DNA of 64,000 nt from Marinospirillum sp031581385. GTDB taxonomy: Bacteria > Pseudomonadota > Gammaproteobacteria > Pseudomonadales > Halomonadaceae. Made by a program: the position numbers and the translations under genes. The stretch covers positions 558,001 to 622,000 of the forward strand of contig NZ_CP085242.1 of NCBI RefSeq assembly GCF_044810985.1, in the 5' to 3' direction. Positions 51,284 through 60,599 of the stretch are shown piece after piece. The stretch's first letter is position 1. The number at the start of each line of letters is the position of its first letter. A model generated the notes under the pieces. That model searched no databases. It worked only from the letters and a program-made list of their open reading frames with translations, and had not been told where the DNA came from.

Positions 51284-53176
51284 TCAACGCTCCAGCAGTT
51301 TGGCCTGAAGTTGAGCCAGATCATAAGTACCCAAGTCTTCACCATGTCGAGTTCTCAGGGCAACAGTGCCTGATTCGACTTCCTTATCACCCACAACCAG
51401 CAAATAAGGAATTTTGGCTAGGGTATGTTCACGGATTTTAAAGCCTATTTTCTCATTTCTCAAGTCGGTTTCGACTCTAATGCCGCTGGAATAGAGTTTT
51501 TTTGCCAGCTCCTGAACATAAGGAGCCTGTTTGTCGGTGATATTGAGTACCACGGCCTGGATGGGGGCCAGCCAGGGTGGCAGATCTCCGGCATAATGCT
51601 CGATCAGGATACCGATAAAACGCTCGAAGGAACCCAGGATGGCGCGGTGCAGCATGACCGGTGTCTTGCGGCTGCCATCTTCTGCAACATAGTTGGAGCC
51701 CAGGCGGCCGGGGAGGACAAAATCCAGCTGCAGGGTACCACACTGCCAGACACGCCCCAGGCAGTCACGCAGCGAGAATTCGATTTTCGGACCGTAGAAG
51801 GCACCTTCACCCGGCTGCAGATCCCAGTCCTTGCCGATCTTGTTCAAAGCATGTTCCAGAGCGTGCTCTGCCTTGTCCCAGAGGGCATCTTCACCGATGC
51901 GGCTTTCCGGGCGGGTCGACAGCTTGAGCTCAACATCTTCAAAACCAAAAGCTTTGTAAACATCCAGAGTGAGCTGAATGAAACGCGCGGATTCTTCTTC
52001 CATCTGCTCTTCAGTGCAGAAGATATGAGCATCATCCTGGGTGAAGCCGCGTACCCGCATCAAGCCATGCAGGGAGCCGGAAGGCTCATTGCGGTGACAG
52101 GAGCCGAATTCAGCCATGCGCAGGGGGAGATCACGGTAGCTTTTCAAACCCTGGTTGAAAATCTGCAGATGGCAGGGGCAGTTCATGGGTTTGATGGCGT
52201 AATCCCGGTGTTCGGATACTGTGGTGAACATGTTGCTGTGATAATGTTCCCAGTGGCCCGATTTTTCCCAGAGCATCCTGTCCACGATCTGCGGGGTACG
52301 CACCTCCTGGTAACCGTTATCACGCAACACGCCGCGCATATAGGTTTCCAGAGTCTGATAGAGTGTCCAGCCATTGGCATGCCAGAAGACCATGCCGGGC
52401 GCTTCGTCCTGGATATGAAAAAGATCCATACGCTTGGCCAGCTTGCGGTGGTCGCGTTTTTCGGCTTCTTCCAGGCGGTGCAGGTAGGCTTTGAGTTCTT
52501 TTTTATCGCCCCAGCAGGTGCCATAAATGCGCTGCAGCATCTTGTTGTTGGAGTCACCGCGCCAATAGGCACCAGAAACGCGCATCAGCTTGAAAGCTTT
52601 GAGTTTGCCGGTGCTGGGAACGTGGGGGCCACGGCAGAGGTCGATAAAATCGCCCTGACGATAGAGGGAAAGCTCTTCATTGGCGGGAATATCGCGAATG
52701 ATTTCAGCTTTGTAGATTTCACCCATTTCCTCGAAAAAGGGAATGGCTTCTTCACGGGTCATGATCTGGCGTTCTACAGGAATATCCTGCTTCGCCAGCT
52801 TTTCCATCTGCTTTTCAATGGCCTGCAGATCTTCTGGAGTAAAAGCCCCTTCCACATCAAAGTCGTAGTAAAAACCGTCTTCAATGGTCGGGCCAATAGT
52901 AACCTGAGCTTTGGGAAAAAGATCTTTAACAGCCATGGCCATCAGGTGGGCACAGGAGTGGCGTAGAATTTCCAGGCCTTCCTGGTCACGGGAGGTGACA
53001 ATAGCCAGTTCGCTGTCGCTGTCAAGGGTGTGGCTGGTGTCAACCAGAGTGCCATTGACCTTGCCCGCCAGGGCGGCCTTGGCCAGGCCGGCACCGATGG
53101 ATTCGGCGACCTGATGAACAGTGACAGGGTGATCGAAAGCACGCTGGCTTCCATCGGGGAGAGTAATGACAGGCAT
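51284..53176 (-). CDS. thrS: Threonyl-tRNA synthetase
   Basis: 630 residues. TGS domain (MPVITLPDGSQRAFDHPVTVHQVAESIG), second additional editing domain with HxxxH (RHSCAHLMAMAV) and SAD motif, class II catalytic core (MLWEKSGHWEHYHSNMF, PMNCPCHLQIF with the zinc-binding Cys, RNEPSGSLHGLMRVRGFTQDDAHIF) and anticodon domain (TDKQAPYVQELAKKL). AGGA lies 8 nt before the ATG. Two upstream hairpins mimic the tRNA-Thr anticodon arm, so autogenous translational control is expected. Confidence 0.98.
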   Translation of the reverse strand: MPVITLPDGSQRAFDHPVTVHQVAESIGAGLAKAALAGKVNGTLVDTSHTLDSDSELAIVTSRDQEGLEILRHSCAHLMAMAVKDLFPKAQVTIGPTIEDGFYYDFDVEGAFTPEDLQAIEKQMEKLAKQDIPVERQIMTREEAIPFFEEMGEIYKAEIIRDIPANEELSLYRQGDFIDLCRGPHVPSTGKLKAFKLMRVSGAYWRGDSNNKMLQRIYGTCWGDKKELKAYLHRLEEAEKRDHRKLAKRMDLFHIQDEAPGMVFWHANGWTLYQTLETYMRGVLRDNGYQEVRTPQIVDRMLWEKSGHWEHYHSNMFTTVSEHRDYAIKPMNCPCHLQIFNQGLKSYRDLPLRMAEFGSCHRNEPSGSLHGLMRVRGFTQDDAHIFCTEEQMEEESARFIQLTLDVYKAFGFEDVELKLSTRPESRIGEDALWDKAEHALEHALNKIGKDWDLQPGEGAFYGPKIEFSLRDCLGRVWQCGTLQLDFVLPGRLGSNYVAEDGSRKTPVMLHRAILGSFERFIGILIEHYAGDLPPWLAPIQAVVLNITDKQAPYVQELAKKLYSSGIRVETDLRNEKIGFKIREHTLAKIPYLLVVGDKEVESGTVALRTRHGEDLGTYDLAQLQAKLLER

Positions 53177-53196
53177 AGTCTTTTTCCTGAGCAGTG

Positions 53197-53217
53197 GTGT
53201 CCCTTACGAGAGGACAC
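53197..53217 (-). promoter_or_regulatory. thrS translational operator, proximal anticodon-arm mimic
   Basis: Minus-strand RNA: stem GUGUCCU/GGGACAC (last pair U-G) with a 7-nt loop CUCGUAA. The loop has U33-like U, then CGU at the anticodon places, then AA: the anticodon of tRNA-Thr(CGU). CGU falls at -32 to -30 from the AUG, just before the ribosome site. Matches the known domain 2 of the E. coli thrS operator. Confidence 0.85.
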
Positions 53218-53254
53218 TTGGTTCATGTGTTTGTCTACTTTTCTGGAAGCGGCG

Positions 53255-53273
53255 GCCACCGGACGAAGGTGGC
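53255..53273 (-). promoter_or_regulatory. thrS translational operator, distal anticodon-arm mimic
   Basis: Minus-strand RNA: stem GCCACC/GGUGGC with the 7-nt loop UUCGUCC, again placing CGU at anticodon positions (about -89 to -87). In E. coli two such arms (domains 2 and 4) bind the two subunits of the ThrRS dimer; the spacing here allows the same. Confidence 0.8.
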
Positions 53274-53361
53274 ACTTTCCCGCTTCAGGCCAGCGACAAG
53301 AGTATAAAAACGCAAAATAATGACAGGCAGGAATCAGCGTGTCCAGTCAAATGCGCTGTTT

Positions 53362-54039
53362 TCAGGTGTCTTCCTGGTACAAAACACCAGATTTGGGTAG
53401 AGGATGACCATCCAGTTGCGGCTGATCGCCCTGCAGTTGCAGACGACCCTGCAAAAACCAGCGCACGACGATGGGATAAAGCAAATGTTCCTTGGCCTGC
53501 ACCCGGCGTGCCAGACTGGTCTCATCATCATCCACCTCAACCGGCACCTTGGCCTGAATCACCAGAGGGCCGCCATCCAGCTCTTCCGTGACAAAATGAA
53601 TGCTGACGCCATGTTCATTGTCACCGGCTTCCAGAGCACGGCGGTGGGTATGTAGCCCTCTGTATTTAGGAAGCAGGGAAGGATGAATATTCAGCAGCCT
53701 GCCATGAAAGCGCAGCACAAAAGCCGGGGAGAGAATTCGCATGAAGCCAGCCAGAACCAGAAGATCCGGCTGATAGTCATCAATCAGGCGGATCAAGGCC
53801 TGGTCGTACTCTTCACGGCTTGCAAAACCTGCAGCAGGCAAAACTTCTGTGGCGATATCGGCTTGCTTGGCTCTTTCCAGGCCATAGGCATCGGCCTGGT
53901 CACTGATTACTGCAGCAATTTCGCCACCCAGGCCCTCCTGGGTCTTACAAGTGTCGATCAGTGCCTGCAGGTTGCTGCCATTACCTGAAATCAAAACCAC
54001 GACTCGACGAGCGTCCACTGGTTCCCCGCCATGCATCAT
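53362..54039 (-). CDS. purN: Phosphoribosylglycinamide formyltransferase
   Basis: 225 residues. VVVLISGNGSNLQALID is the phosphate-binding start; catalytic residues lie in HPSLLPKYRGLHTHRRAL (Asn-Ile-His of NIHPS) and later DGGPLVIQAKVPV. It transfers formyl from 10-formyl-THF to GAR, step 3 of purine synthesis. ATGA overlap with the purM stop gives translational coupling. Confidence 0.97.
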   Translation of the reverse strand: MMHGGEPVDARRVVVLISGNGSNLQALIDTCKTQEGLGGEIAAVISDQADAYGLERAKQADIATEVLPAAGFASREEYDQALIRLIDDYQPDLLVLAGFMRILSPAFVLRFHGRLLNIHPSLLPKYRGLHTHRRALEAGDNEHGVSIHFVTEELDGGPLVIQAKVPVEVDDDETSLARRVQAKEHLLYPIVVRWFLQGRLQLQGDQPQLDGHPLPKSGVLYQEDT

Positions 54040-55094
54040 TCTTTAAGCCCCTTGATTTCGACGGCCTCTTCGTCAGGGTTGCGGTTGCTGATCACGCCCA
54101 ACTCAAATACCGTTTCACCTTGTGCTTCCAGTTCTTTGCGGATGCTGGCTGCCTGATCCGAGGCAACAGCGAGAACCATACCAATACCGCAGTTGAGTGT
54201 CCGGTACATTTCTTTTTCGGGCACTTGGCCGACATCCTGCATCCAGTCGAAGACAGCAGGGCGCTGATAAGTGGTTAAATCCAGCTCAGCCTTACAGTTG
54301 TCAGGCAGCACCCGCGGGATGTTTTCATACAGGCCGCCACCGGTGATATGTGACAGAGCATGAATGGCCGCACCTTCCTTGATCAGTTTCAGCAGCGGCT
54401 TGACGTAAATGCGCGTGGGCTCCATGAGTGCCTGTCCCAACGGCTTGCCATCGCTCAGCTGCATGTCCAGGGAATCACCGCTGACTTCCAGCAATTTGCG
54501 AATCAGGGAATAGCCGTTGGAGTGAGGGCCTGAAGAAGCCAAGCCGAGGAGCACATCGCCTGCAGCCACTTTGCTGCCATCCAGCACTTCGGATTTTTCC
54601 ACGATACCTACACAAAAACCGGCCAGATCGTAATCATCGCCTTCATACATGCCGGGCATTTCTGCCGTTTCACCGCCAACGAGTGCGCAGCCTGCTTGTT
54701 CGCAGCCAGTGCCTATGCCTGTCACCACATCAGCGGCCACATCAATATTCAGCTTGCCTGTTGCATAGTAATCCAGGAAGAAGAGGGGTTCGGCACCACA
54801 GACAATCAAATCGTTGACGCACATGGCAACCAGATCGATCCCGATGGTGTCATGCTGTTTCAGTTCCATGGCCAGGCGCAGCTTGGTGCCCACACCATCC
54901 GTACCTGAAACCAGAAGGGGTTCACGGTAACCGGCAGGAATCTGGCAGAGGGCTCCAAAACCGCCCAGGCCACCCATGACTTCCGGACGGCTGGTGCGCT
55001 TGGCTACACCTTTGATGCGCTCGACCAGCGCGTTCCCGGCATCAATATCGACACCGGCATCTTTATAAGTAATCGGGGTTTTGCTACGGCTCAT
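54036..55094 (-). CDS. purM: Phosphoribosylformylglycinamidine cyclo-ligase
   Basis: 352 residues from the ATG at 55094 (AGGA 7 nt upstream; the frame to 55163 is not conserved). AIR synthase fold: ITYKDAGVDIDAGNALVERIK, GTDGVGTKLRLAM, the ATP loop GGETAEMPGMY and ITGGGLYENIPRVLP. Step 5 of purine synthesis. First gene of purM-purN, divergent from the DUF2066-hda genes. Confidence 0.98.
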   Translation of the reverse strand: MSRSKTPITYKDAGVDIDAGNALVERIKGVAKRTSRPEVMGGLGGFGALCQIPAGYREPLLVSGTDGVGTKLRLAMELKQHDTIGIDLVAMCVNDLIVCGAEPLFFLDYYATGKLNIDVAADVVTGIGTGCEQAGCALVGGETAEMPGMYEGDDYDLAGFCVGIVEKSEVLDGSKVAAGDVLLGLASSGPHSNGYSLIRKLLEVSGDSLDMQLSDGKPLGQALMEPTRIYVKPLLKLIKEGAAIHALSHITGGGLYENIPRVLPDNCKAELDLTTYQRPAVFDWMQDVGQVPEKEMYRTLNCGIGMVLAVASDQAASIRKELEAQGETVFELGVISNRNPDEEAVEIKGLKE

Positions 55095-55242
55095 GGAGTG
55101 TCCTGCATTAGAAAATCGGTCAGTAAAAATGGGCAAGGCCATAAAAGTTGCGTATTCTAACACCCTGAAGCCTCAGGCTCCACGAAGTCAGCCAGCCTGA
55201 GTTAAAATTGTTTGAGTCAATGACTGTTTGCACTGATAACGG

Positions 55243-56532
55243 ATGAGCAAGGTGAAATTAATCAAGGTCGCTCTATACACAAGTATCTGGCTTATTTTTT
55301 TAATGGCAGGTGCGCAACCTCTTTATGCGGATCGGGTTGATAATCTTTACAGCCTTCAGGCTCTGGTCCCTGATACTCGTGATTCCACACGGGCAGAAGC
55401 TGCCAATGCAATGCTTAAGCGTCTTCTGGTTCGGGTTTCCGGCACTCAGGCCGTACTCGAGAAAATGCCACCGGACGATTTTCTTGAAATGAAAAAGGCA
55501 CTGGATACGGCAGAGTCCTCTGCAGAGCGGGAGGAGGCACAAAAAACCTATCAGAAACTGGCCACGACAGAACAGCTTGAGCTTTGGGAGGAACTGGCCA
55601 ATGCCCAACGTTGGGTCAGTCAATACAGTTACCAGTCCTCCGACCAATTGATTGAAAACAAAGAAGGTGATGAAGTTCGGGCCCAGCGTCTCGAACTGGA
55701 TTTTGATCCTGACGGTATCAATCGTTTGCTGCAACGGATGCAAGCGCCCGTCTGGGATGCCAGTCGCCCCAAAACTCTTTTTTTGATTGCCTTGCAGGGC
55801 CGACAGGGCCGTTATCTGGTCACCCCCAGCAGCAACCAGCCCTTGAGCGAATTGCTTGATGAGCTTGCCCTACAACGGGGTCTGCCCTTGGAACTGCCTG
55901 ATGAAGAACAGAAATCTTTACCGCCGGGTTTGTTGTCGGATATCTGGGGAGGCTTCAGCCGGGAAATTCTTGAAGCCAGCCAGGCCTATCAGCCGGACGC
56001 CATCGCCGTTGGACGTATTTACCCCTCATCCGGCACCTGGGCCGTTAACTGGCAGCTGTTCACCGGCCTGGACTCGGTTCGGGACAACACCTCGGCAGCC
56101 ACTCTGGGTGAAGCGCTCGAATCTGGCGTTGATTTTGTGGCCGAATCCCTGTCTGAGCGTTATGCCAGCTCACCGGATCAGGGGGCGGGCAGTTATCGCC
56201 TGGCTGTTTCCGAGATCCAAAAAATTGCCGATTTTTCAGAAATGATGAGCTATTTGAATGAACTGTCCCTGACCAAGGATGTGGAGCTTGTGAAAACCCA
56301 GAAGGACCAACTCCTGTTACAGGTTGATCTGCGCGGCGGTGTGGATCAACTGCGTGCCAACCTGAAGCTGGATGGTCGACTAGAAGAGACGTCCTTCTAC
56401 AGCCTTCAGCAGGCCAGAAAACAGGAGGACTTTACCGCACAGTCAGGAGCACTGGATCCGCAGGCAGGCGTTAGCGAAGATCCAGCTTTTTTCAGGCAAG
56501 TTGATGCCTGGTTCAAGTGGCAAGCCAACTAG
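55243..56532 (+). CDS. DUF2066 domain protein, exported
   Basis: 429 residues with a signal sequence (VALYTSIWLIFLMAGAQPLYA). The DUF2066 body shows DSTRAEAANAMLKRLLVRVSGTQAVLE and WVSQYSYQSSD. Function is unknown; it is regularly placed between purMN and hda in this bacterial group. It ends 11 bp before hda. Confidence 0.88.
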   Translation: MSKVKLIKVALYTSIWLIFLMAGAQPLYADRVDNLYSLQALVPDTRDSTRAEAANAMLKRLLVRVSGTQAVLEKMPPDDFLEMKKALDTAESSAEREEAQKTYQKLATTEQLELWEELANAQRWVSQYSYQSSDQLIENKEGDEVRAQRLELDFDPDGINRLLQRMQAPVWDASRPKTLFLIALQGRQGRYLVTPSSNQPLSELLDELALQRGLPLELPDEEQKSLPPGLLSDIWGGFSREILEASQAYQPDAIAVGRIYPSSGTWAVNWQLFTGLDSVRDNTSAATLGEALESGVDFVAESLSERYASSPDQGAGSYRLAVSEIQKIADFSEMMSYLNELSLTKDVELVKTQKDQLLLQVDLRGGVDQLRANLKLDGRLEETSFYSLQQARKQEDFTAQSGALDPQAGVSEDPAFFRQVDAWFKWQAN

Positions 56533-56543
56533 GATTGATTAGC

Positions 56544-57239
56544 ATGGCCGCACCCGTACAGCTTTCTCTTGGCGTTCATTTGCAGGATGCTGCCCAGTTC
56601 AGCAATTTTCATCTGGGTAAAAACCCGGCAATAGTAACGCATTTGCCGGAAATGCTTGAGCAACCCGGCTTTCGTTATGTGTTCCTGTGGGGAAAGCAGG
56701 ACAGCGGCAAAAGCCATCTGCTGCAGGCATGCTACCACCGGGCTCAGCAGCAGGGCATGGAAGCCGCCTATCTGTCGTTGCAGGAGATGGCTGGAGGAAG
56801 CCCCAGCCCTTTGGCCGAGCTGGATCAGTCTCTGGTTTGTCTGGATGACCTGGATGCAGTTGCCGGAATCTCTGCCTGGGAAGAAGCCTTGTTCCATACT
56901 TTTAACCGCCTGAGAGACCAGGGTAAGATGCTGTTAATAACAGCCGCTTCCTCACCGGCCCATCTGCCGGTACAACTACCGGATTTGGCTTCGCGGCTGG
57001 CATGGGGTCTGACTTATCAGTTGCAAACACTTGAGGATGACGACAAGCTGGCTGCCTTGAAAATGCGTGCCCAAAAACGCGGTCTGCAAATGCCGGATGA
57101 AGTGGCACGCTACCTTCTACACCGCAGCCCCAGGCGCTTGAGCGGCTTGTTTGCAACTCTGGATGTGCTGGATGATGCCAGTCTCAAGGAGCAGCGCAAG
57201 CTGACAATTCCTTTTGTACGCCAGGCTTTAAAATGGTAG
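56544..57239 (+). CDS. hda: DnaA regulatory inactivator Hda
   Basis: 231 residues of an AAA+ DnaA-like protein lacking the DNA-binding domain: QLSLGVHLQDAAQFSNFHLG, Walker A-like FLWGKQDSGKSHLLQA, Walker B LVCLDDLDAVAG, sensor 2 LHRSPRRLSGLFATLDVLD. With the beta clamp it stimulates ATP hydrolysis by DnaA. The N-terminal QLSLGV matches the clamp-binding motif. ATG at 56544 with AGGA upstream. Confidence 0.96.
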   Translation: MAAPVQLSLGVHLQDAAQFSNFHLGKNPAIVTHLPEMLEQPGFRYVFLWGKQDSGKSHLLQACYHRAQQQGMEAAYLSLQEMAGGSPSPLAELDQSLVCLDDLDAVAGISAWEEALFHTFNRLRDQGKMLLITAASSPAHLPVQLPDLASRLAWGLTYQLQTLEDDDKLAALKMRAQKRGLQMPDEVARYLLHRSPRRLSGLFATLDVLDDASLKEQRKLTIPFVRQALKW

Positions 57240-57356
57240 TTTGTGAGGGGTGCTGAAAGCGGGGGGTCTTGCTTCCAGCGCCGAGTTGGACTATAAATCT
57301 AAAAGCTGATTGACTTATTTTTGCCATTAAAACTCTAGCAGCAGAAGGAAAGCACT

Positions 57357-58283
57357 TTGGCTAAGATTTCTGAAAAAGAAATTGCTCATATCCTGCAACA
57401 ATCACTGGATCTGGTTTTGGTGATAGACCCCAGTGATCGAAGTCTGCTGTTTGTCAATGAGCATGGTGCCGCTTGGTTGGGGATGGGGGTTGATGAACTC
57501 CTCTCAAAAGGCCCTTTCACCTTCCTGCCGGAACTGACCGATGCTGAGCTGGAAGGCATCCTCGAAAACCTGCAATACCTGGATCAAGGCGAGGGTATGA
57601 CCCTGGTCACACCGGTCAGGCGCAGCCTGGGTACCGACCATGATTTTGAGTTCCGCATGCAACTGCTGGACTATGAAGGCCGCTCCTACGTGGTTGCCAA
57701 TGGTCGGGACATTGCCGAACGGGTTGCGGTAACCGACAAGGTGCATAATCTGCTTGCCGATGCCCAGATTGAATCCCGCCAAGACAAAACCACCCATCTC
57801 TACCAACGCGATGCTTTTCTGCAGGTCTTTCGCGAGCTGCTGGATCAAGTCGGCCCCAATGGTCTGCGTCTGACCCTGGTTGCCATTGATATGAAAAACC
57901 TGCATGAAATCAATGAACAATTTGGCCAGAGTATTGGCGATCGTGTTCTCAAAAACATGGGTAGCCTGCTTCAGCATTGTGCGGGCAGGGATGATATCTG
58001 TGCCCGTTTCAGTGGCCGTAAACTCTGCATTCTTTTACCCAACAAGGGCCAGCAGGACGGCTTGCTGCTGGCTGACAAAATCAGCAAAGCCCTGAGCAAG
58101 GTCAAGTACTCCGAATTCCCGACCTTGCGAATCCATTCCAGCGTCGCTGTTGCCGAATTGCCCGAGCCGGGCGAACCGGAATTGCTGCTGGATAAGGTCA
58201 TCAGCCGTATGCGTGAACTGAAAAACAAAGAAGTTGCCCATGAAATTCACCGTTTTGGCCTGGTGAGCCTGCAACTGCCATAA
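57357..58283 (+). CDS. PAS domain protein with degenerate GGDEF domain
   Basis: 308 residues, TTG start with AAGGAA 7 nt upstream. PAS domain (LVLVIDPSDRSLLFVNEHGAAWLG), then a GGDEF-fold domain (LTLVAIDMKNLHEINEQFGQSIGDRVLKNMGSLL). The GGDEF site is SGRKL, so it cannot make c-di-GMP. Likely a signalling scaffold or nucleotide-binding regulator. Confidence 0.85.
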   Translation: MAKISEKEIAHILQQSLDLVLVIDPSDRSLLFVNEHGAAWLGMGVDELLSKGPFTFLPELTDAELEGILENLQYLDQGEGMTLVTPVRRSLGTDHDFEFRMQLLDYEGRSYVVANGRDIAERVAVTDKVHNLLADAQIESRQDKTTHLYQRDAFLQVFRELLDQVGPNGLRLTLVAIDMKNLHEINEQFGQSIGDRVLKNMGSLLQHCAGRDDICARFSGRKLCILLPNKGQQDGLLLADKISKALSKVKYSEFPTLRIHSSVAVAELPEPGEPELLLDKVISRMRELKNKEVAHEIHRFGLVSLQLP

Positions 58284-58398
58284 AATTTAACCAGCTGCGA
58301 CAAAATGCCCATACAAACACGACCTAAGTAGCAGGTTTTGCAGTTGGAATCCCGTTTATAAGCTATAAAATGAGGGCTTCACTTCTTCTGGAGTTCTC

Positions 58399-59553
58399 AT
58401 GTTTCACAGTCAGGTTATTCAACCGACCAGTACACCCACCTTTGCAACAGCCCTTCAGGAAGAGTTTCTTCTCGTTGATTTGGACACTTTGGATGTCATC
58501 GTCGAGCAGCCACCCGAGCTTATTCAGCGTTTACGCAATGAACTGGGTGAAAAAGTGCGGCCGGAATTTCTTGGGGCACAGATACGCACTGCGACTGGCT
58601 TTCATGAAAACCTGACCGAAATGCGCCGTGAAGCCTGGCAGCTTCGCAAGCAACTGGCCGCCTTGGCTGCTGATTTTGGCCTGGCACCCATGGCAGCGGG
58701 AACCCACCCTTTTGCGGATTGGCACCGTCAGCGGCAAACTCAGGATGGACAACAGCATGGAATGGTGTTGGAGCTGCGCGATTTGTCCCGACGTTTGCTG
58801 ACTTGCGGCATGCAGGTCAAGGTGATCATTGAGGATCCTGACCTGCGTATCGACCTGATGAATCAGGTTTCCTATTTTGTTCCTCACATACTGGCGCTAT
58901 CCACCAGCTCACCCTTTTGGTTGAGTGCCAAAACCGGCTTGAAAAGTTATCGCATCAGTGCTTTTTCCGAGCTGCCGCGCACGGGTCTTCCCGATCTTTT
59001 TGACTCCTGGGCTGATTTTGAAGCCCACACCAATGTGCTGGTCAAATCAGGCTTGATTGAGGACATTTCCCGGCTTTGGTGGGATTTGCGCCCTTCCAGT
59101 CGTCATGAGGCTCTGGAGATGCGGGTGGCAGACTCCTGCACCCGGATTGATGATTCGGTGGCCATCGCCGCTCTTTACCGCTGTCTGCTGCGTTACTTGT
59201 ACCGTCTGCGTTTGCGCAACCAGCGCTGGCGGAGCTATGCACGCATGTTGATCAACGAGAACCGCTGGCGTGCCCAGTGTTATGGCACTGATGCCGGTCT
59301 GGTGGACCTGGGAACAGGGGAAATTCGTCCTTATAAACACCTGCTGCTGGAGATGTTGGAGATGCTGCAGGAGGATGCCCAAGCCCTGGGATGCCAGGAA
59401 GAGCTAGAAATCTGCGCCAAGATCCTGAACCGGGGAACCAGTGCACATCTGCAAATTGGTGCCCATGCCTCAGCACTGCGTTCGGGGCGCAGTGAGGAGG
59501 AGGCATGGCTGGAAGTGGTGCGTTTGCTGCTTAACTTGACCCAGGCAGACTAA
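58399..59553 (+). CDS. YbdK-type carboxylate-amine ligase (GCS2 family)
   Basis: 384 residues of the GCS2 glutamate-cysteine ligase-like fold: EEFLLVDLDTLDV, GAQIRTATGFHENLTEMRREAWQLR, PMAAGTHPFADWHRQ, and SYFVPHILALSTSSPFWLS. E. coli YbdK has weak glutamate-cysteine ligase activity; the natural substrate is unknown. ATG at 58399. It overlaps the convergent DUF2069 gene by 4 bp. Confidence 0.92.
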   Translation: MFHSQVIQPTSTPTFATALQEEFLLVDLDTLDVIVEQPPELIQRLRNELGEKVRPEFLGAQIRTATGFHENLTEMRREAWQLRKQLAALAADFGLAPMAAGTHPFADWHRQRQTQDGQQHGMVLELRDLSRRLLTCGMQVKVIIEDPDLRIDLMNQVSYFVPHILALSTSSPFWLSAKTGLKSYRISAFSELPRTGLPDLFDSWADFEAHTNVLVKSGLIEDISRLWWDLRPSSRHEALEMRVADSCTRIDDSVAIAALYRCLLRYLYRLRLRNQRWRSYARMLINENRWRAQCYGTDAGLVDLGTGEIRPYKHLLLEMLEMLQEDAQALGCQEELEICAKILNRGTSAHLQIGAHASALRSGRSEEEAWLEVVRLLLNLTQAD

Positions 59554-59951
59554 TCCAGGGTCGCTCCACGCAACTGCATGCCTCGCCAGCGCCCGTAAAG
59601 CATGGCGGCGGTGAATAGAGTCAAGGCCAGCAATGCCTGCAAAAAACCCAGCCCGGCCTTGCCTGGAATAAAAGCGGTGGTCACTCCCTGCATAAAGTAC
59701 ACCAGACTGACAAAGCACAGCCAGGCATGGGGGCGGGGCTGTTTTAACCAGATGAAAGGAAAAAACACCAATAGGGGCAGCCAAAGCACCCCGAGAATCA
59801 CAGCAAAGCGGGCTTCTTCAGGAGGTGGGAAAGCAATGAGTCCGGCCAACAGAACCAACAGCAGGCCAAAATAGCTGCCCAGGGTCAATATCCGGCTGAT
59901 GAGTAGTTTCTGGTGAAGTTCACGCTTGGGAAGGGGTTTTGCAGGTTTCAC
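59550..59951 (-). CDS. DUF2069 membrane protein
   Basis: 133 residues with four predicted membrane helices: ILTLGSYFGLLLVLLAGLIAF, FAVILGVLWLPLLVFFPFIW, WLCFVSLVYFMQGVTTAF, GFLQALLALTLFTAAMLY. The family sits with wrbA and arsC in related genomes, here too (27 bp after wrbA). Function is unknown. Confidence 0.9.
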   Translation of the reverse strand: MKPAKPLPKRELHQKLLISRILTLGSYFGLLLVLLAGLIAFPPPEEARFAVILGVLWLPLLVFFPFIWLKQPRPHAWLCFVSLVYFMQGVTTAFIPGKAGLGFLQALLALTLFTAAMLYGRWRGMQLRGATLD

Positions 59952-59978
59952 GTTTTTGCCTTGAAATTGAAAATGGGT

Positions 59979-60578
59979 TTAATCGCTGAGTTTTTTGGCC
60001 AGGCGGGCAATGCGTTCGCCCTGGGCGCGACAGAGTTTGATTTCCGTCTGGCTGAGTTCACTGTTGCTGTCTGCTCCAGCCACATGCGTTGCTCCATAAG
60101 GGGTGCCACCTTCCTGAGTGGCCACCAGTTCAGGGTTGGAGTAGGGCAGTCCGGCCCAGATCATGCCCTGATGCAGCAAGGGCAGGGCCATGCTCAAAAG
60201 AGTGGTTTCCTGACCACCATGCAGGCTGGATGTTGAGGTGAAAGTACCTGCTGGTTTGTCGATCAAGGCACCGGACAACCAAAGCCCACTGGTGGAATCA
60301 ATGAAATATTTCATGGGAGCCGCCATATTACCGAAGCGGGTGGGGCTGCCCAACAAAAGGCCTGCGCAGTGTCGCAAATCATCCTCTGTGGCGTAAACGG
60401 CACCTGTTTCCGGTACGGCTGCTGCAGTTGCTTCACAAACAGCGGATACAGCCGGTACGGTTCTGAGGCGGGCTTCCACGCCGGAAACCTGCTCGACACC
60501 CCGGGCCATCTCACGGGCCATGTTGGCCAAACTGCCATTGCGGGAGTAATAAAGTACCAAAATATAAGGCAAAGACAT
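59979..60578 (-). CDS. wrbA: NAD(P)H:quinone oxidoreductase WrbA
   Basis: 199 residues of the flavodoxin-like WrbA family: ILVLYYSRNGSLANMAREMARGVEQV, GSPTRFGNMAAPMKYFIDSTSGLWLSGALIDKPAGTFTSTSSLHGGQETTLLSM. It binds FMN and reduces quinones by two electrons. Middle gene of arsC-wrbA-DUF2069. Confidence 0.95.
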   Translation of the reverse strand: MSLPYILVLYYSRNGSLANMAREMARGVEQVSGVEARLRTVPAVSAVCEATAAAVPETGAVYATEDDLRHCAGLLLGSPTRFGNMAAPMKYFIDSTSGLWLSGALIDKPAGTFTSTSSLHGGQETTLLSMALPLLHQGMIWAGLPYSNPELVATQEGGTPYGATHVAGADSNSELSQTEIKLCRAQGERIARLAKKLSD

Positions 60579-60599
60579 TGATGGTTCCTTGTAAAAAAG

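Noticed and set aside
51425..52966. 513-aa plus-strand frame inside thrS
   Set aside because: A shadow of thrS codon use; the opposite strand encodes the full conserved enzyme.
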